From Massilia rhizosphaerae (GTDB lineage Bacteria; Pseudomonadota; Gammaproteobacteria; Burkholderiales; Burkholderiaceae_D): a stretch of DNA of 64,000 nucleotides. Location: assembly GCF_016093545.1 (NCBI RefSeq), contig NZ_JADKYX010000019.1, forward strand, positions 62,001 to 126,000, given 5' to 3'. The notes beneath the pieces were generated by a model. It saw only the letters and a list, made by a program, of their open reading frames with translations. It ran no database searches and had not been told where the DNA came from. A program made the translations under genes and the position numbers. Positions within the stretch are counted from its first letter, which is position 1, and every line of letters begins with the position of its first letter. Below are positions 25,899-34,710 of this stretch, piece by piece.

Positions 25899-26819
25899 AT
25901 GGACCGGTACACGGAAATCCGCAGTTTCGTCCTCATCACGGAAAAAGGCAGTTTCGCCGGCGCGGCGCTCACGGAAGGCGTGACGCCCGTCGTCATGGGC
26001 CGGCGCCTGGACGCGCTCGAGAAGCGCCTCGGCGTGCGCCTGATGCACCGCTCCACGCGGGGTCTCACGCTGACGGCGCTGGGCGAACAATTCATCGAAC
26101 CGTGCCGCCAGCTGCTGCGCGATTTCGACATCACGGAAAACAGCATCAGCGCGGGCCGCAGCACGGTGCGGGGCCACCTCGTCGTCTCCGCGCCGGCCGC
26201 GTTCGGCCGCAAACACGTGGCGCCGCACGCGCCGGCTTTTCGTGCGATCCACACGGAACTCAAGATGTCGTTCAACTTCACCGACAGCGTCGTCGACCTG
26301 GTGCGCGAAGGCTACGACATGGCGATCCGCATCGGCGAAGTCACGGACCCGAACTATGTCGCGATCACGCTGTTCCCGAACCGGCGCGTCGTGTGCGGCA
26401 CGCCCGAGTACTTCGAACGCAACGGCGTGCCGCGCGCGCCGGAAGATCTCGCCCGCCACAACTGCCTCGCCTTCAACCTGCAGGGCGGCCAGCAGCGCGG
26501 CTGGACGTTCCAGCGCGACGGCAAGCTGTTCGCGGTGCGCGTGGACGGCGACCTCGCCTGCAACGACGGCGAGCTGCTGTTCGACTGGGTCAGGCAAGGG
26601 TTGGGCATCGGCTGGCGCTCGACGTGGGAGATCCAGGCCGAGTTGAAACGGGGCGAACTCGTGACGGTGCTGGACGACTACGCGGTCGGCAATTACCCGA
26701 TCCAGGCCGTGTTCCCGCAGCAGCGCTACCTGCCCGCGAAGATCCGGCACTTCATCGATCACCTGAAGGCGGTGTACAACACGCCGGGCTATTGGGAACG
26801 GCAGCTCGGTGTCGGTTGA
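25899..26819 (+). CDS. LysR-family regulator, probable controller of the gcl operon
   Basis: A 306-aa LysR regulator. The winged helix-turn-helix is at residues 1-60 (MDRYTEIRSFVLITEKGSFAGAALTEGVTPVVMGRRLDALEKRLGVRLMHRSTRGLTLTALG), and the periplasmic-binding-like effector domain follows (RGHLVVSAPAAFGRKHVAP, DLVREGYDMAIRIGEV, WVRQGLGIGWRSTWEI). The RIGEVTDPNY block is common in the CrgA/DmlR-like subgroup. It is divergent from gcl with a palindrome between. GGAAG at proper spacing supports ATG 25899. The target is inferred from position only. Confidence 0.88.
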   Translation: MDRYTEIRSFVLITEKGSFAGAALTEGVTPVVMGRRLDALEKRLGVRLMHRSTRGLTLTALGEQFIEPCRQLLRDFDITENSISAGRSTVRGHLVVSAPAAFGRKHVAPHAPAFRAIHTELKMSFNFTDSVVDLVREGYDMAIRIGEVTDPNYVAITLFPNRRVVCGTPEYFERNGVPRAPEDLARHNCLAFNLQGGQQRGWTFQRDGKLFAVRVDGDLACNDGELLFDWVRQGLGIGWRSTWEIQAELKRGELVTVLDDYAVGNYPIQAVFPQQRYLPAKIRHFIDHLKAVYNTPGYWERQLGVG

Positions 26820-26825
26820 CGGCCG

Positions 26826-28868
26826 TCAGGCGGCCACGCGGTCGGGCGCCGCGCCGGGGCCCTTGACGTTCGACAGCGCGACCTTGCCGGCGGCCGCGGC
26901 CCGCTGCAGGTCCGCGTCGGCCGCGGCGATCGCGTCCGGCGTCAGCACGGCCGCGTCGCGGATGCCGACGGCCTGGTTGCGGCCGCCGGTCTTGGCCGCG
27001 TACAGGCACAGGTCGGCGAGATGCACGAGCTGCTGCCAGTCCGGATCGACGGCGCCCGGGTTCAGGGCCTTGGGACAGAAGCCGATGGAAATCGTCGCGG
27101 TGAGTTCGCGGTCGTCGAGGGCGATCGGCGTGCCGCCCACGGCCGCCAGCACGCGGGCGCAGACCTGGCGCGCCTCGTCCGTGCCGATGCCGGGCAGGTA
27201 GGCCAGGAATTCCTCGCCGCCCCAGCGGATCAACACGTCCTGCTCGCGCAGCGCGCCGGCCAGCCGCGCGGCCACGTTTTTCAGGACGACGTCGCCGGCG
27301 CCATGCCCCAGCGTGTCGTTGATCGACTTGAAGCGGTCGATGTCCATCAGCAGGAACACGCCGCTAGTGCGGCCTTCCGCGCCGGCGCGGCGGTCGGCGT
27401 CGTCGCCCTTGCGGTGATGGCGCGGCACGACCTGCTCGTAGAAGTAATGGCGGTTGAATAGGCCCGTCAGCGAATCGCGCGTGCTTTGCGTGAACAGCTG
27501 GTCGTTCTTCTGCTGCAGCGCCTTGTTCGCCTTGGCCACACGCCCGTACAGCAGGGCGATCACGACGACGGCGCCGAGCGTGATCGCGGCGAGCAGCGCC
27601 CACAGCGTGCGCAGGCGCCGTTCGTTGTGCAGCGCCGCCGCGCGCAGCGCGCTTTCGTGCTGGAGCGCGGCCAGCTCGTTCTGCTTCTTCTGGTCGGCCC
27701 GGGCGCGCTGCACCGCTTCGTACGACAGCTGCTTTTCCTTGCGCCACGCGGCCAGCGACACCGATCCCGCCTTCTCGACCACCTGCATCGCGCCGTCGCC
27801 TTCGCCCACCTGGTTCAGCGCGTGGGCGTAATCCAGCAGCATGCGCACGTACTGGTCGTCGCTTTGCAGGGCAAGGAGCGCCTGGTCGACCATGGCCCGG
27901 CCCTGCGCGATATTGCGCAGGCAGATTTCGACGATCCCGAGCCGGAAGGACGCGAGGTGGATGCCGCTCTCGTCGCCGACCTGGCGCGCGATGCGCAGCG
28001 CCCGGGTCGCCACCCGTTCCGCCTCGCCATAGCGGCGCGACTGGATGTAGATCTCGGCGAGATTCGCCAGCGGCACGGCCAGCCGCGCCTTCGCGTCCAG
28101 TTTGTCGAGCAGGTCCACGGCGGCCTGCAAGGCTTTCTCCGCGCGCCGGGGCTGGCCGGCCCGCGCGGCCACGGCGTATTCCGCCAGGCGCGCGTGCGCG
28201 AGCTGCGCCGGGATCTTGCGGTCGCGCGCGAGCCGGATCAATTCATCGGTGAGGGCCAGCGCTTCGCGATCGCTGCCCACGCTCGCCAGCATGCGCGTCT
28301 GCTGGCGCAGGGCCAGCGACAGCGCGTCCGGATCGTCGCCCTCGCGGGCCAGCGCCACCGCCTGCGTCGTGAGCTCGATGGCGCCGGCCGTGTCGCCGTC
28401 GTCTTCCGCCAGCAGGCCCTGGGTGACCAGCGCCTGCGTGCGCAGGTACGCGTCGTGCGTGCCGTCCGCCAGCCGGCCGGCGGCGTCGATCAGCCGGCGC
28501 GCCGCCTGCTGGTCGTGCACGTACTTGGACAGCGGATTGGCATGACCCAGCATCGCCTCGGCCAGCAGGACGTCGTCATGGGTATCGCGCCCGATGCGTT
28601 CGGCCTGGACGGCGGCCGCGATGGCGCGATCCTTGTCACGCAGCCAATAATACGCGCGGCTCGTTTCGACCAGCACGTAACCAAGTTCCGCGCCCGTGCG
28701 GCCCTGCTTCAACACATCGAGCCGGCGCAGCGCCTCCCTGGGCGTGACATAGGATTGTTCCCGGACGACCGCCAGGTCGCGGGTGAAGTCTTCGTGCGGA
28801 TCGCCGGCATGGGCCGCGGCCGCCTGGCAGACGAGCAGCAGGCCCAACAGGATCCGGCGCACAACCAT
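26826..28868 (-). CDS. Diguanylate cyclase with periplasmic TPR-like sensor region
   Basis: A 680-aa membrane protein. A signal peptide (LLLGLLLVCQAAAAHA type) is followed by about 350 residues of helical TPR-like repeats, presumably periplasmic. One membrane helix follows (RLRTLWALLAAITLGAVVVIALLYG), then a coiled coil and a GGDEF domain. The active-site motif is GGEEF at about 550-554, a functional variant, and RDSLTGLFNRHYF and MDIDRFKSINDTLGHGAGDVVL are present. The RxxD inhibitory site (REQD) lies five residues before GGEEF, so product inhibition by c-di-GMP is expected. It converges with the LysR gene, 6 bp apart. Signal input is unknown. Confidence 0.9.
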   Translation of the reverse strand: MVVRRILLGLLLVCQAAAAHAGDPHEDFTRDLAVVREQSYVTPREALRRLDVLKQGRTGAELGYVLVETSRAYYWLRDKDRAIAAAVQAERIGRDTHDDVLLAEAMLGHANPLSKYVHDQQAARRLIDAAGRLADGTHDAYLRTQALVTQGLLAEDDGDTAGAIELTTQAVALAREGDDPDALSLALRQQTRMLASVGSDREALALTDELIRLARDRKIPAQLAHARLAEYAVAARAGQPRRAEKALQAAVDLLDKLDAKARLAVPLANLAEIYIQSRRYGEAERVATRALRIARQVGDESGIHLASFRLGIVEICLRNIAQGRAMVDQALLALQSDDQYVRMLLDYAHALNQVGEGDGAMQVVEKAGSVSLAAWRKEKQLSYEAVQRARADQKKQNELAALQHESALRAAALHNERRLRTLWALLAAITLGAVVVIALLYGRVAKANKALQQKNDQLFTQSTRDSLTGLFNRHYFYEQVVPRHHRKGDDADRRAGAEGRTSGVFLLMDIDRFKSINDTLGHGAGDVVLKNVAARLAGALREQDVLIRWGGEEFLAYLPGIGTDEARQVCARVLAAVGGTPIALDDRELTATISIGFCPKALNPGAVDPDWQQLVHLADLCLYAAKTGGRNQAVGIRDAAVLTPDAIAAADADLQRAAAAGKVALSNVKGPGAAPDRVAA

Positions 28869-29148
28869 GCTTCCTCCGTTACGTAGACCTAAATAGTAAC
28901 ATCAGGAAACGTGAAATTCCACAAATCAATATGTAACGTGTCGTTTCGGCGCAGGGCATCGCCGCTCCAGGGCTGAAACAGTGGGAACCGGAAGAAGCAT
29001 GCCAAAACTTACCGAGTGGCAAAACATAAACGCAACAGAACACGCGATTTACTCAAATTTAAAGTGCCACTTGGAAATTTTAATGCGCCGAACATGTTTA
29101 CACTGTGGCCCCAGCACCTCGTCTGCCATAAGATCATCCGGAGAAATG

Positions 29149-30759
29149 ATGAATTTCCTACATCGCATCAGGATCGCGACGCAACTGTATGTCGCATTCG
29201 CCCTCATCCTGTCCATCACGCTCGTCGTGTCCATTCTCTCGGTCTCCCGGGTCAACAGTATCGACGGCGCGCTCCAGGCCGAGAATCGCGTGCGCAACAG
29301 CGAACTGGAGCCGTTGTACGCGGCGCGCGAAGCGCTCGACCAGACGGGCATCGCGGCGCGCAACGCCTACGTGTTCAAGGACGACGCGGCGGCGAACCGC
29401 GAACTCGCTCTCCTCGACGGCTACCGGACCGAGTACCTCGCGGCGCTCGCCCAGCTCGACGCCGTGATGGGCGACGACGCGGAATACGCGCAGCTCAAGG
29501 TGTCCATGGTCAAGATGGCAAAAGAGCTGGACCAGCCCCGCGCCCACCGCTCGGCCGGCGACATGGAAGGTTTCGGCCGGTTCCTCGTGGAGGATTGCAG
29601 CCCGCTGCGCCGCCAGATCGTCGCCGACATGGGCAAACTGATCGCGCGCATCCAGCGCGACAACGCGGCGACGAGCGCCGCGGCGAGCCTGCAGGCGAAG
29701 GAAGCGCGGTACTGGATTTCCGGCCTGAGCGCCGTGTCGGCCATCCTGTGCGCCGTCGTCGGGATGGTGATCGTGCGCAGTCTCGTCGGCCAGCTGGGCG
29801 GCGAGCCGGCCGACGCCACACGCGTGGCGCAAGCGATCGCCAGCGGCCAGCTGGCGTGCGCGGTGGACGTCTCGCGCGCGGGACCATCGAGCATGATCCA
29901 TGCGATGAACGCGATGCGCCACGGCCTGTCGGACATCGTCACGCGGGTGCGCACGGGGACGGAGACGATCGCGTCGGCCTCCTCCCAGATCGCGACCGGC
30001 AACAACGACCTGTCGAGCCGCACGGAGACGCAGGCGGCCACGCTCGCGCAGGTCAAGGATTCGATGACGCAGCTCGTCGACTCCGTTCACCAGAACGCGG
30101 ATTACGCGCGGCAGGCCAGTACGCTGGCCACCTCGGCGTCGACCGTGTCCGTGGAAGGCGGCGCCGCCGTCGACGAAGTCATCGCCACGATGCAGCTGAT
30201 CCACGAGTCGTCGCGCAAGATCGTCGACATCATTTCCGTCATCGACGGCATCGCGTTCCAGACCAACATCCTCGCCTTGAACGCGGCGGTGGAAGCCGCC
30301 AGGGCCGGCGAACAAGGCCGCGGCTTTGCCGTCGTCGCCGGCGAAGTGCGCAACCTGGCGCACCGCTCGGCCGCCGCGGCCAAGGAGATCAAGGCCCTGA
30401 TCGAGGACTCGGTGGCGAAGGTCGGCGCCGGCACCACGCTCGTGGGCCACGCGGGCGAGACCATCCGCAAGGTGGTCGAAGGCGTGCAGCGCGTGAGCGG
30501 GATCATGGACCACATCAGCAACGCGACGCAGTCGCAGCAGGCCGACATCGGCCGCGTGGACAGCGCGATCTCGCACCTGGACGAGATGACGATGCAGAAC
30601 GCGTCCCTGGTCGAGGAAGCTGCCGCGGCGGCGGAATCGCTGCGGGTCCAGGCGGTCGAGCTCAGCGCGGTCGTGAACATCTTCCAGGTCGAAAACGCCG
30701 CGCCGGCGCGCCAAGGCCAGCGCCAGGGCCAGGGCCAGCGCCGCCTCGCCGTCGCCTGA
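29149..30759 (+). CDS. Methyl-accepting chemotaxis protein
   Basis: A 536-aa chemoreceptor. TM1 is at about 11-32 ([20 protein letters not shown]), followed by a four-helix-bundle periplasmic sensor, TM2 near 190-212 ([21 protein letters not shown]) and a HAMP region. The long cytoplasmic signalling hairpin has the conserved tip [42 protein letters not shown], which binds CheA/CheW. Methylation helices lie either side. The C-terminus has a Gln/Arg-rich tail ([10 protein letters not shown]) without the NWETF pentapeptide. Two adjacent ATGs exist; ATG 29149 is best spaced from CGGAGA. The 280-bp upstream gap is AT-rich and no sigma-28 promoter of correct spacing could be confirmed. Confidence 0.92.
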   Translation: MNFLHRIRIATQLYVAFALILSITLVVSILSVSRVNSIDGALQAENRVRNSELEPLYAAREALDQTGIAARNAYVFKDDAAANRELALLDGYRTEYLAALAQLDAVMGDDAEYAQLKVSMVKMAKELDQPRAHRSAGDMEGFGRFLVEDCSPLRRQIVADMGKLIARIQRDNAATSAAASLQAKEARYWISGLSAVSAILCAVVGMVIVRSLVGQLGGEPADATRVAQAIASGQLACAVDVSRAGPSSMIHAMNAMRHGLSDIVTRVRTGTETIASASSQIATGNNDLSSRTETQAATLAQVKDSMTQLVDSVHQNADYARQASTLATSASTVSVEGGAAVDEVIATMQLIHESSRKIVDIISVIDGIAFQTNILALNAAVEAARAGEQGRGFAVVAGEVRNLAHRSAAAAKEIKALIEDSVAKVGAGTTLVGHAGETIRKVVEGVQRVSGIMDHISNATQSQQADIGRVDSAISHLDEMTMQNASLVEEAAAAAESLRVQAVELSAVVNIFQVENAAPARQGQRQGQGQRRLAVA

Positions 30760-30779
30760 CCTGGCCGGGTCAGGCCGCG

Positions 30780-31547
30780 CTAGGCCGGCATCGTTTCGCC
30801 GGCCCGCAAGGTCAGCACGCGCACACCGCCGCGCGTGACGGCGACGGTGTGCTCGAACTGCGCGGACAGCGCGCCGTCGCACGTGACGACGGTCCAGCCG
30901 TCGTCCTCCGTCCGCACGGCGTGGCGGCCCGCGTTGAGCATCGGCTCGATGGTGAACACCATCCCTTCGCGCAGCACGAGGCCCGTACGGGGCCGGCCCC
31001 AGTGCAGCACCTGCGGCGGCTCGTGCATCTCGCGTCCGATGCCGTGGCCGCAGTATTCGCGCACCACGGCATACCCGTGGCGCCGCGCATGCCGTTCGAT
31101 CGCGTGCCCCACGTCGCCCAGCCGCGCGCCGGGTCGCACGGCGCGGATGCCCTTCCACATCGCCTCGTACGTCACCCGCACGAGCCGCTTCGCTTCCGGC
31201 GCCACGTCCCCGACGAGATAGGTCTTGCTGGAGTCGGCGATGTAGCCGTTCTTTTCCAGGGTGATGTCGAAGTTGACGATGTCCCCGCTTTGCAGGATCT
31301 CCGCCGCCGACGGCACGCCGTGGCACACGACGTCGTTGCGCGACGTGTTCATGGCGTAGGCGAAGCCGTACTGGCCCTTGCTGGCCGGGCGCGCCTCCAG
31401 CGTGTTCACGATGAAGTCGTCGACCAGGTCGTTCACCTGCAGGGTCGACATGCCGATCAGGTTCTGCCGGTCGAGATGGCCGAACACGTCCGCCAGCAGC
31501 TTGCCGGCCGCCGCCATCAACGCGATTTCTTCCGGACGCTTGGTCAT
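30780..31547 (-). CDS. map: Type I methionine aminopeptidase
   Basis: A 255-aa enzyme removing the initiator methionine from new proteins. The five metal ligands are visible in order: Asp in VNFDITLEKNGYIADSSKTY (two Asp), His in YCGHGIGREMHEPP, Glu in VFTIEPM and Glu in AQFEHTVAV; the substrate-side His is in VVCHGVP. The start overlaps the stop of the ParD-like gene by ATGA (31547-31544), so both come from one message. The housekeeping map gene normally sits beside rpsB, so this is likely a second copy tied to the ParD-like protein. Confidence 0.93.
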   Translation of the reverse strand: MTKRPEEIALMAAAGKLLADVFGHLDRQNLIGMSTLQVNDLVDDFIVNTLEARPASKGQYGFAYAMNTSRNDVVCHGVPSAAEILQSGDIVNFDITLEKNGYIADSSKTYLVGDVAPEAKRLVRVTYEAMWKGIRAVRPGARLGDVGHAIERHARRHGYAVVREYCGHGIGREMHEPPQVLHWGRPRTGLVLREGMVFTIEPMLNAGRHAVRTEDDGWTVVTCDGALSAQFEHTVAVTRGGVRVLTLRAGETMPA

Positions 31548-31753
31548 GACGCGACCTTGAGGGCCTGCGGGACGACGCCCGCCGCCCGCAGTTCGCGCGC
31601 CATGATCTCGTTGAAGCTCTGCGTGGGATGCAGTTCGCACAGCATGCCGATGCGAACCCAGAACGCGGCCTGCGCATTGATCGAGCGGCACGACACGGTG
31701 CTGGCCTTGCGGATCTGGTCGTGCAGTTCGTCTTCGATGTTCACGATGCCCAT
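31544..31753 (-). CDS. ParD-like antitoxin-family protein coupled to map
   Basis: A 69-aa protein resembling the ParD-like antitoxin family: MGIVNIEDELHDQIRKASTVSCRSINAQAAFWVRIGMLCE has a ribbon-helix-helix-type start and the R-S-I-N-A-Q-A-x-x-W-x-R-I-G block. The rest is a short helical tail. Two upstream in-frame ATGs exist; the ATG at 31753 has GGAG with 6-nt spacing. No ParE toxin follows; the next gene, overlapping by 4 nt, encodes methionine aminopeptidase. An inverted repeat at 31762-31782 overlaps the ribosome site, suggesting autoregulation. Confidence 0.75.
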   Translation of the reverse strand: MGIVNIEDELHDQIRKASTVSCRSINAQAAFWVRIGMLCELHPTQSFNEIMARELRAAGVVPQALKVAS

Positions 31754-31761
31754 CATATTCT

Positions 31762-31782
31762 CCATATACAGAACGTATATGG
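31762..31782. promoter_or_regulatory. CCATATAC-N5-GTATATGG palindrome upstream of the ParD-like/map pair
   Basis: Perfect 8-bp arms at 31762-31769 and 31775-31782 separated by AGAAC. The left arm overlaps the ribosome-binding region of the ParD-like gene. A ribbon-helix-helix protein typically binds such a dyad to repress its own operon. Confidence 0.5.
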
Positions 31783-31812
31783 ATTATATGCGAATCGTAC
31801 GCCAAGGCAAGC

Positions 31813-32742
31813 TCACTTCCAGGCGATGCTCTCCAGTTCATCGGAAATGACCTGCTGCCCGTACTCCACCATGAATTCGTGGAACGACGCGGCCACGGTG
31901 GGAATCGCGCGCGCCGCCTTGTGCATCACGTGCCACTGGCCCTGCACGACGACGCCCGGCACCGGCAGCACGCACAGCAGCCGGTTGCGCACTTCCAGCG
32001 TGCAGGCGTGCACGGACAGGAACGCGACGCCCAGGCCCGCCGCCGTCATCTGCTTGATCGCCTCGTTGCTGGACAACTCGGAGCCGATCGCGAGCGCCAC
32101 GCCTTCTTCCTCGTAGCGGCGCTCGATCGCGGCGCGCGTGCCCGAGCCGCGCTCGCGCACGAGCAGGTTGTGGGCGCCGATGTCGGCCAGCGTCACCGCC
32201 TCCTGCTCCAGCAGCGGGTGGCCGGGCGCGACGAAGAAGGCCATCGGGTGGCGCGCGAAGCGGCTGGCGCTGGTCGGGAATTCGCGCGGCGGCGTGCCCA
32301 TGATGGCGAGGTCGATCTCGTCGCGCGACAGCATGCCGATCACCTCCGGGCGCGAGCCCACCTGCAGCTTGATGCGCACGTGCGGGCGGCCCGTCGTGAA
32401 GCGCACGAGCATCGGCGGCAGCAGGTGCTCCGCCGTCATCACGGCGCCGATCCGCAGCGTGCCGGACGTCACGCCCTTCAGCGCGGCGATCTCGTCGCCC
32501 GCCTCTTCCCACAGGCCGAGGATGCGCTCCGCATACCCCACCAACAGTTCCCCCGCCGCCGTCATCTGGATGTTGCGGCCCTGGCGGCGCGTGAGCGGCA
32601 CGCCGGCCGCCTCCTCCAGCAGTTTCAGGTGCAGCGACACCGCGGGCTGCGTCACGTGCATCGCCTCGGCCGCGCGCGACACGCTCTGGTGGCGCGCCAC
32701 CAGCATCAGCGCGTGCAGCTGTTTGAAGCTGGCTGGATACAT
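31813..32742 (-). CDS. LysR-family regulator (CbbR/CysB-like effector domain)
   Basis: A 309-aa LysR regulator. The N-terminal helix-turn-helix reads FKQLHALMLVARHQSVSRAAEAMHVTQPAVSLHLKLLEEAAGVPLTRRQGRNIQMTAAG, and the effector domain has GTLRIGAVMTAEHLLPPMLVRF and LAIMGTPPREF, most like CbbR-type members. It diverges from the small HAD-like gene and NDH-2 gene. The dyad ATAAG-N6-CTTAT (32741-32756) overlaps its own start codon, consistent with self-repression. Confidence 0.88.
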   Translation of the reverse strand: MYPASFKQLHALMLVARHQSVSRAAEAMHVTQPAVSLHLKLLEEAAGVPLTRRQGRNIQMTAAGELLVGYAERILGLWEEAGDEIAALKGVTSGTLRIGAVMTAEHLLPPMLVRFTTGRPHVRIKLQVGSRPEVIGMLSRDEIDLAIMGTPPREFPTSASRFARHPMAFFVAPGHPLLEQEAVTLADIGAHNLLVRERGSGTRAAIERRYEEEGVALAIGSELSSNEAIKQMTAAGLGVAFLSVHACTLEVRNRLLCVLPVPGVVVQGQWHVMHKAARAIPTVAASFHEFMVEYGQQVISDELESIAWK

Positions 32743-32756
32743 AAGTGATTCCTTAT
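32741..32756. promoter_or_regulatory. ATAAG-N6-CTTAT dyad at the divergent LysR promoter
   Basis: ATAAG (32741-32745) and CTTAT (32752-32756) frame six bases over the LysR start codon. The rest of the gap up to 32847 is unusually A/T-rich for this window (runs of T and A at 32760-32790), giving ample room for a promoter of the HAD-like gene. Confidence 0.35.
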
Positions 32757-32847
32757 CAGTTTTTAAAAAAGATTTATTTTTATTTTATCCCGCTCGACCG
32801 TATAGTAAAGTCAATTCAGCGACAACGGCTCACAAAAGGAGATCATC

Positions 32848-33261
32848 ATGACGGCACAAGCGTTCATCTTCGACTTATCCGCATTCCGTACGGCCGAGGC
32901 GCCCGCCGAGGCGCAGCGCCTGCTCGACCAGGCCCTGGAAAACGGCCTGCCGTGCGCCCTGATCTCCGAACTGCCGTACGAACAGGCCGGCGAGCAGCTG
33001 CGCCGCCGCTTCGGCGACACCGCCCACCACATCTTTTCCGTCGTGCTGACGGGCGCCGACTTCGAAGCGCGCGGCCACAAGGCCCCGTATTCCGTCGTGC
33101 TGGACCAGCTGGGCGTACCGGCCGACGACGCGCTGGCCGTGACCACCTCGCCGCGCGCCATCGCCGCCGCCCGCGTCGCCCACATCGGCGTACGGACGCC
33201 GAAGACGGTCGTCATGCGCAAGTCCGTACGCAAGGTGGCCATGCACACCGCGACACACTGA
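32848..33261 (+). CDS. Small degenerate HAD-like protein
   Basis: A 137-aa protein resembling the core of HAD hydrolases. It starts AFIFDLSAFRTAEA, where motif I would be DxDGT, then has a motif-II-like PCALISELP, and DDALAVTTSPRAIAAARVAHIGV resembles motif IV plus the following helix. The catalytic second Asp and the motif III Lys are missing, and the cap is deleted, so it is unlikely to be a phosphatase. AGGAG precedes ATG 32848 at good spacing. It is probably co-transcribed with the NDH-2 gene 110 bp downstream and controlled by the divergent LysR. The function is unknown. Confidence 0.65.
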   Translation: MTAQAFIFDLSAFRTAEAPAEAQRLLDQALENGLPCALISELPYEQAGEQLRRRFGDTAHHIFSVVLTGADFEARGHKAPYSVVLDQLGVPADDALAVTTSPRAIAAARVAHIGVRTPKTVVMRKSVRKVAMHTATH

Positions 33262-33370
33262 GCAGTCTTCCCGGCATCCGCGGGCGCTGCTCCGCCGGAT
33301 GCGCGAATGCAGCGCGGCGCCGGCGGACCCCGCCTCCGCCGCATCGATTCGAAAAAGAAGGGAGCACACC

Positions 33371-34669
33371 ATGCAGTCCATCGTCATCGTCGGAGGCGGC
33401 GTCGCCGGCCTCGAACTCGCCACCCGGCTCGGCCGCCGCTTGGGCAGCAGCCACAAGGATCGCGTGATCCTCGTCGACAGCGCGCCCACCCACTTCTGGA
33501 AACCCCTGCTGCACGCGGTCGCCGCCGGCACCATCGACCCGGCCGACCACATGATCGACTACGCGCGCCAGGCCATCGACAATCACTTCACGTTCGTGTG
33601 CGGCGAAGTCGTCCACGTCGACCGCGCGCGCCGCACCCTGACGGTCCGCAGCCGTTTCGACGACGCGCCGGACGCGCACACGACGATCGACTACGACCGG
33701 CTCGTGCTGGCCTACGGCTCCGTGACGAACTTCTTCGGCATCCCGGGGGCGAGTGAACACTGCCTGGCGCTCGACAGCGTCAAGGGCGCGGAAACCTTCC
33801 GCCAGCGCTTCCTCGGCCTGTGCGCCCAGGCGGGACGGCGCCGCAACGCCCGCACGGACGCCGGCGCGCCCCTGATCGACATCGTCATCGTGGGCGCCGG
33901 CCCGACCGGCATCGAGCTGGCGGCCGACCTGCGCCACACGGTCGACACGCTCGCCCACTACGGCCTCGCGGGCCTGGAATCGCCGCACCAGGTGCACATC
34001 CGGATCGTCGAGCGGGGACCGCAGGTGCTGCCGTCGCTGGACGCGGAGGCGTCGAGCCTGGCCGTGCGCAAGCTGCGCGCGATGGGCATCGAGATCTGCA
34101 CCGACACGGCGATCGCCGAAGTGCGAGACGACGAACTGACGACGACGGACGGCCGCGTGTTCCCCGCCGCGATCACCGTGTGGGCGGCCGGCGTGAAAGG
34201 CCCGGCGTTCAGCACGGGACTGAACGTGGCCCTGAACCGCAACGACCAGGTCGTCGTCGACGGCAGGTTGCGCAGCGTGACGGACCCGGACATCCACGCA
34301 ATGGGCGATTGCTGCACCTTGCTCAATCCGGACAAGACGGCGATGGCGCCGCCCAGCGCCCAGGCCGCGCGCCAGCAGGCGATCTACCTGGCGAAGGTGC
34401 TGACGCACAAGGCGCCGGATGGGCTGGCCGGCTTCCAGTACCGCGACTACGGCACGCTCGTGTCGCTGGGCCGGGCGGGCGCCGTCGGCATCCTGCGCCG
34501 GGCGATCGGCAACCGCCACCTGCACGTCAGGGGCCCGTTCGCGCTCGCGATGTACGGCCTCACGTACCAGCGCCACGTGATGGGCCATCTCGGACCGGTG
34601 CGGATGTGCGGCAACCTGCTGGCGCGCTGGTTCCGCTCGAAAATGCTCATGCCGGTGCGCTGGCATTAA
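33371..34669 (+). CDS. Type II NADH:quinone oxidoreductase (NDH-2-like)
   Basis: A 432-aa FAD protein of the NDH-2/FAD-dependent oxidoreductase family, which passes electrons from NADH to quinone without pumping protons. The FAD-binding start is IVIVGGGVAGLELATRLGRRLG, the NADH-binding fold is IVIVGAGPTGIELAADL, and the FAD Asp region is AMGDCCTL. A motif with THFWKPLLHAVAAGTID (HxxxPLLYEVA-like) is typical of NDH-2. The C-terminus has an amphipathic and hydrophobic segment (GPFALAMYGLTYQRHVM) for membrane association. GGGAG precedes ATG 33371. It lacks the usual second membrane helix, which is known to vary. Confidence 0.85.
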   Translation: MQSIVIVGGGVAGLELATRLGRRLGSSHKDRVILVDSAPTHFWKPLLHAVAAGTIDPADHMIDYARQAIDNHFTFVCGEVVHVDRARRTLTVRSRFDDAPDAHTTIDYDRLVLAYGSVTNFFGIPGASEHCLALDSVKGAETFRQRFLGLCAQAGRRRNARTDAGAPLIDIVIVGAGPTGIELAADLRHTVDTLAHYGLAGLESPHQVHIRIVERGPQVLPSLDAEASSLAVRKLRAMGIEICTDTAIAEVRDDELTTTDGRVFPAAITVWAAGVKGPAFSTGLNVALNRNDQVVVDGRLRSVTDPDIHAMGDCCTLLNPDKTAMAPPSAQAARQQAIYLAKVLTHKAPDGLAGFQYRDYGTLVSLGRAGAVGILRRAIGNRHLHVRGPFALAMYGLTYQRHVMGHLGPVRMCGNLLARWFRSKMLMPVRWH

Positions 34670-34710
34670 GGGTTGACCGGCGCGGCCGCGCGGGCGACGC
34701 CGTCTGACGC

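Noticed and set aside
28869-29148. Sigma-28 promoter before the chemoreceptor
   Set aside because: TAAA and GCCG elements are present, but the distance (23 nt) is well over the expected 15.
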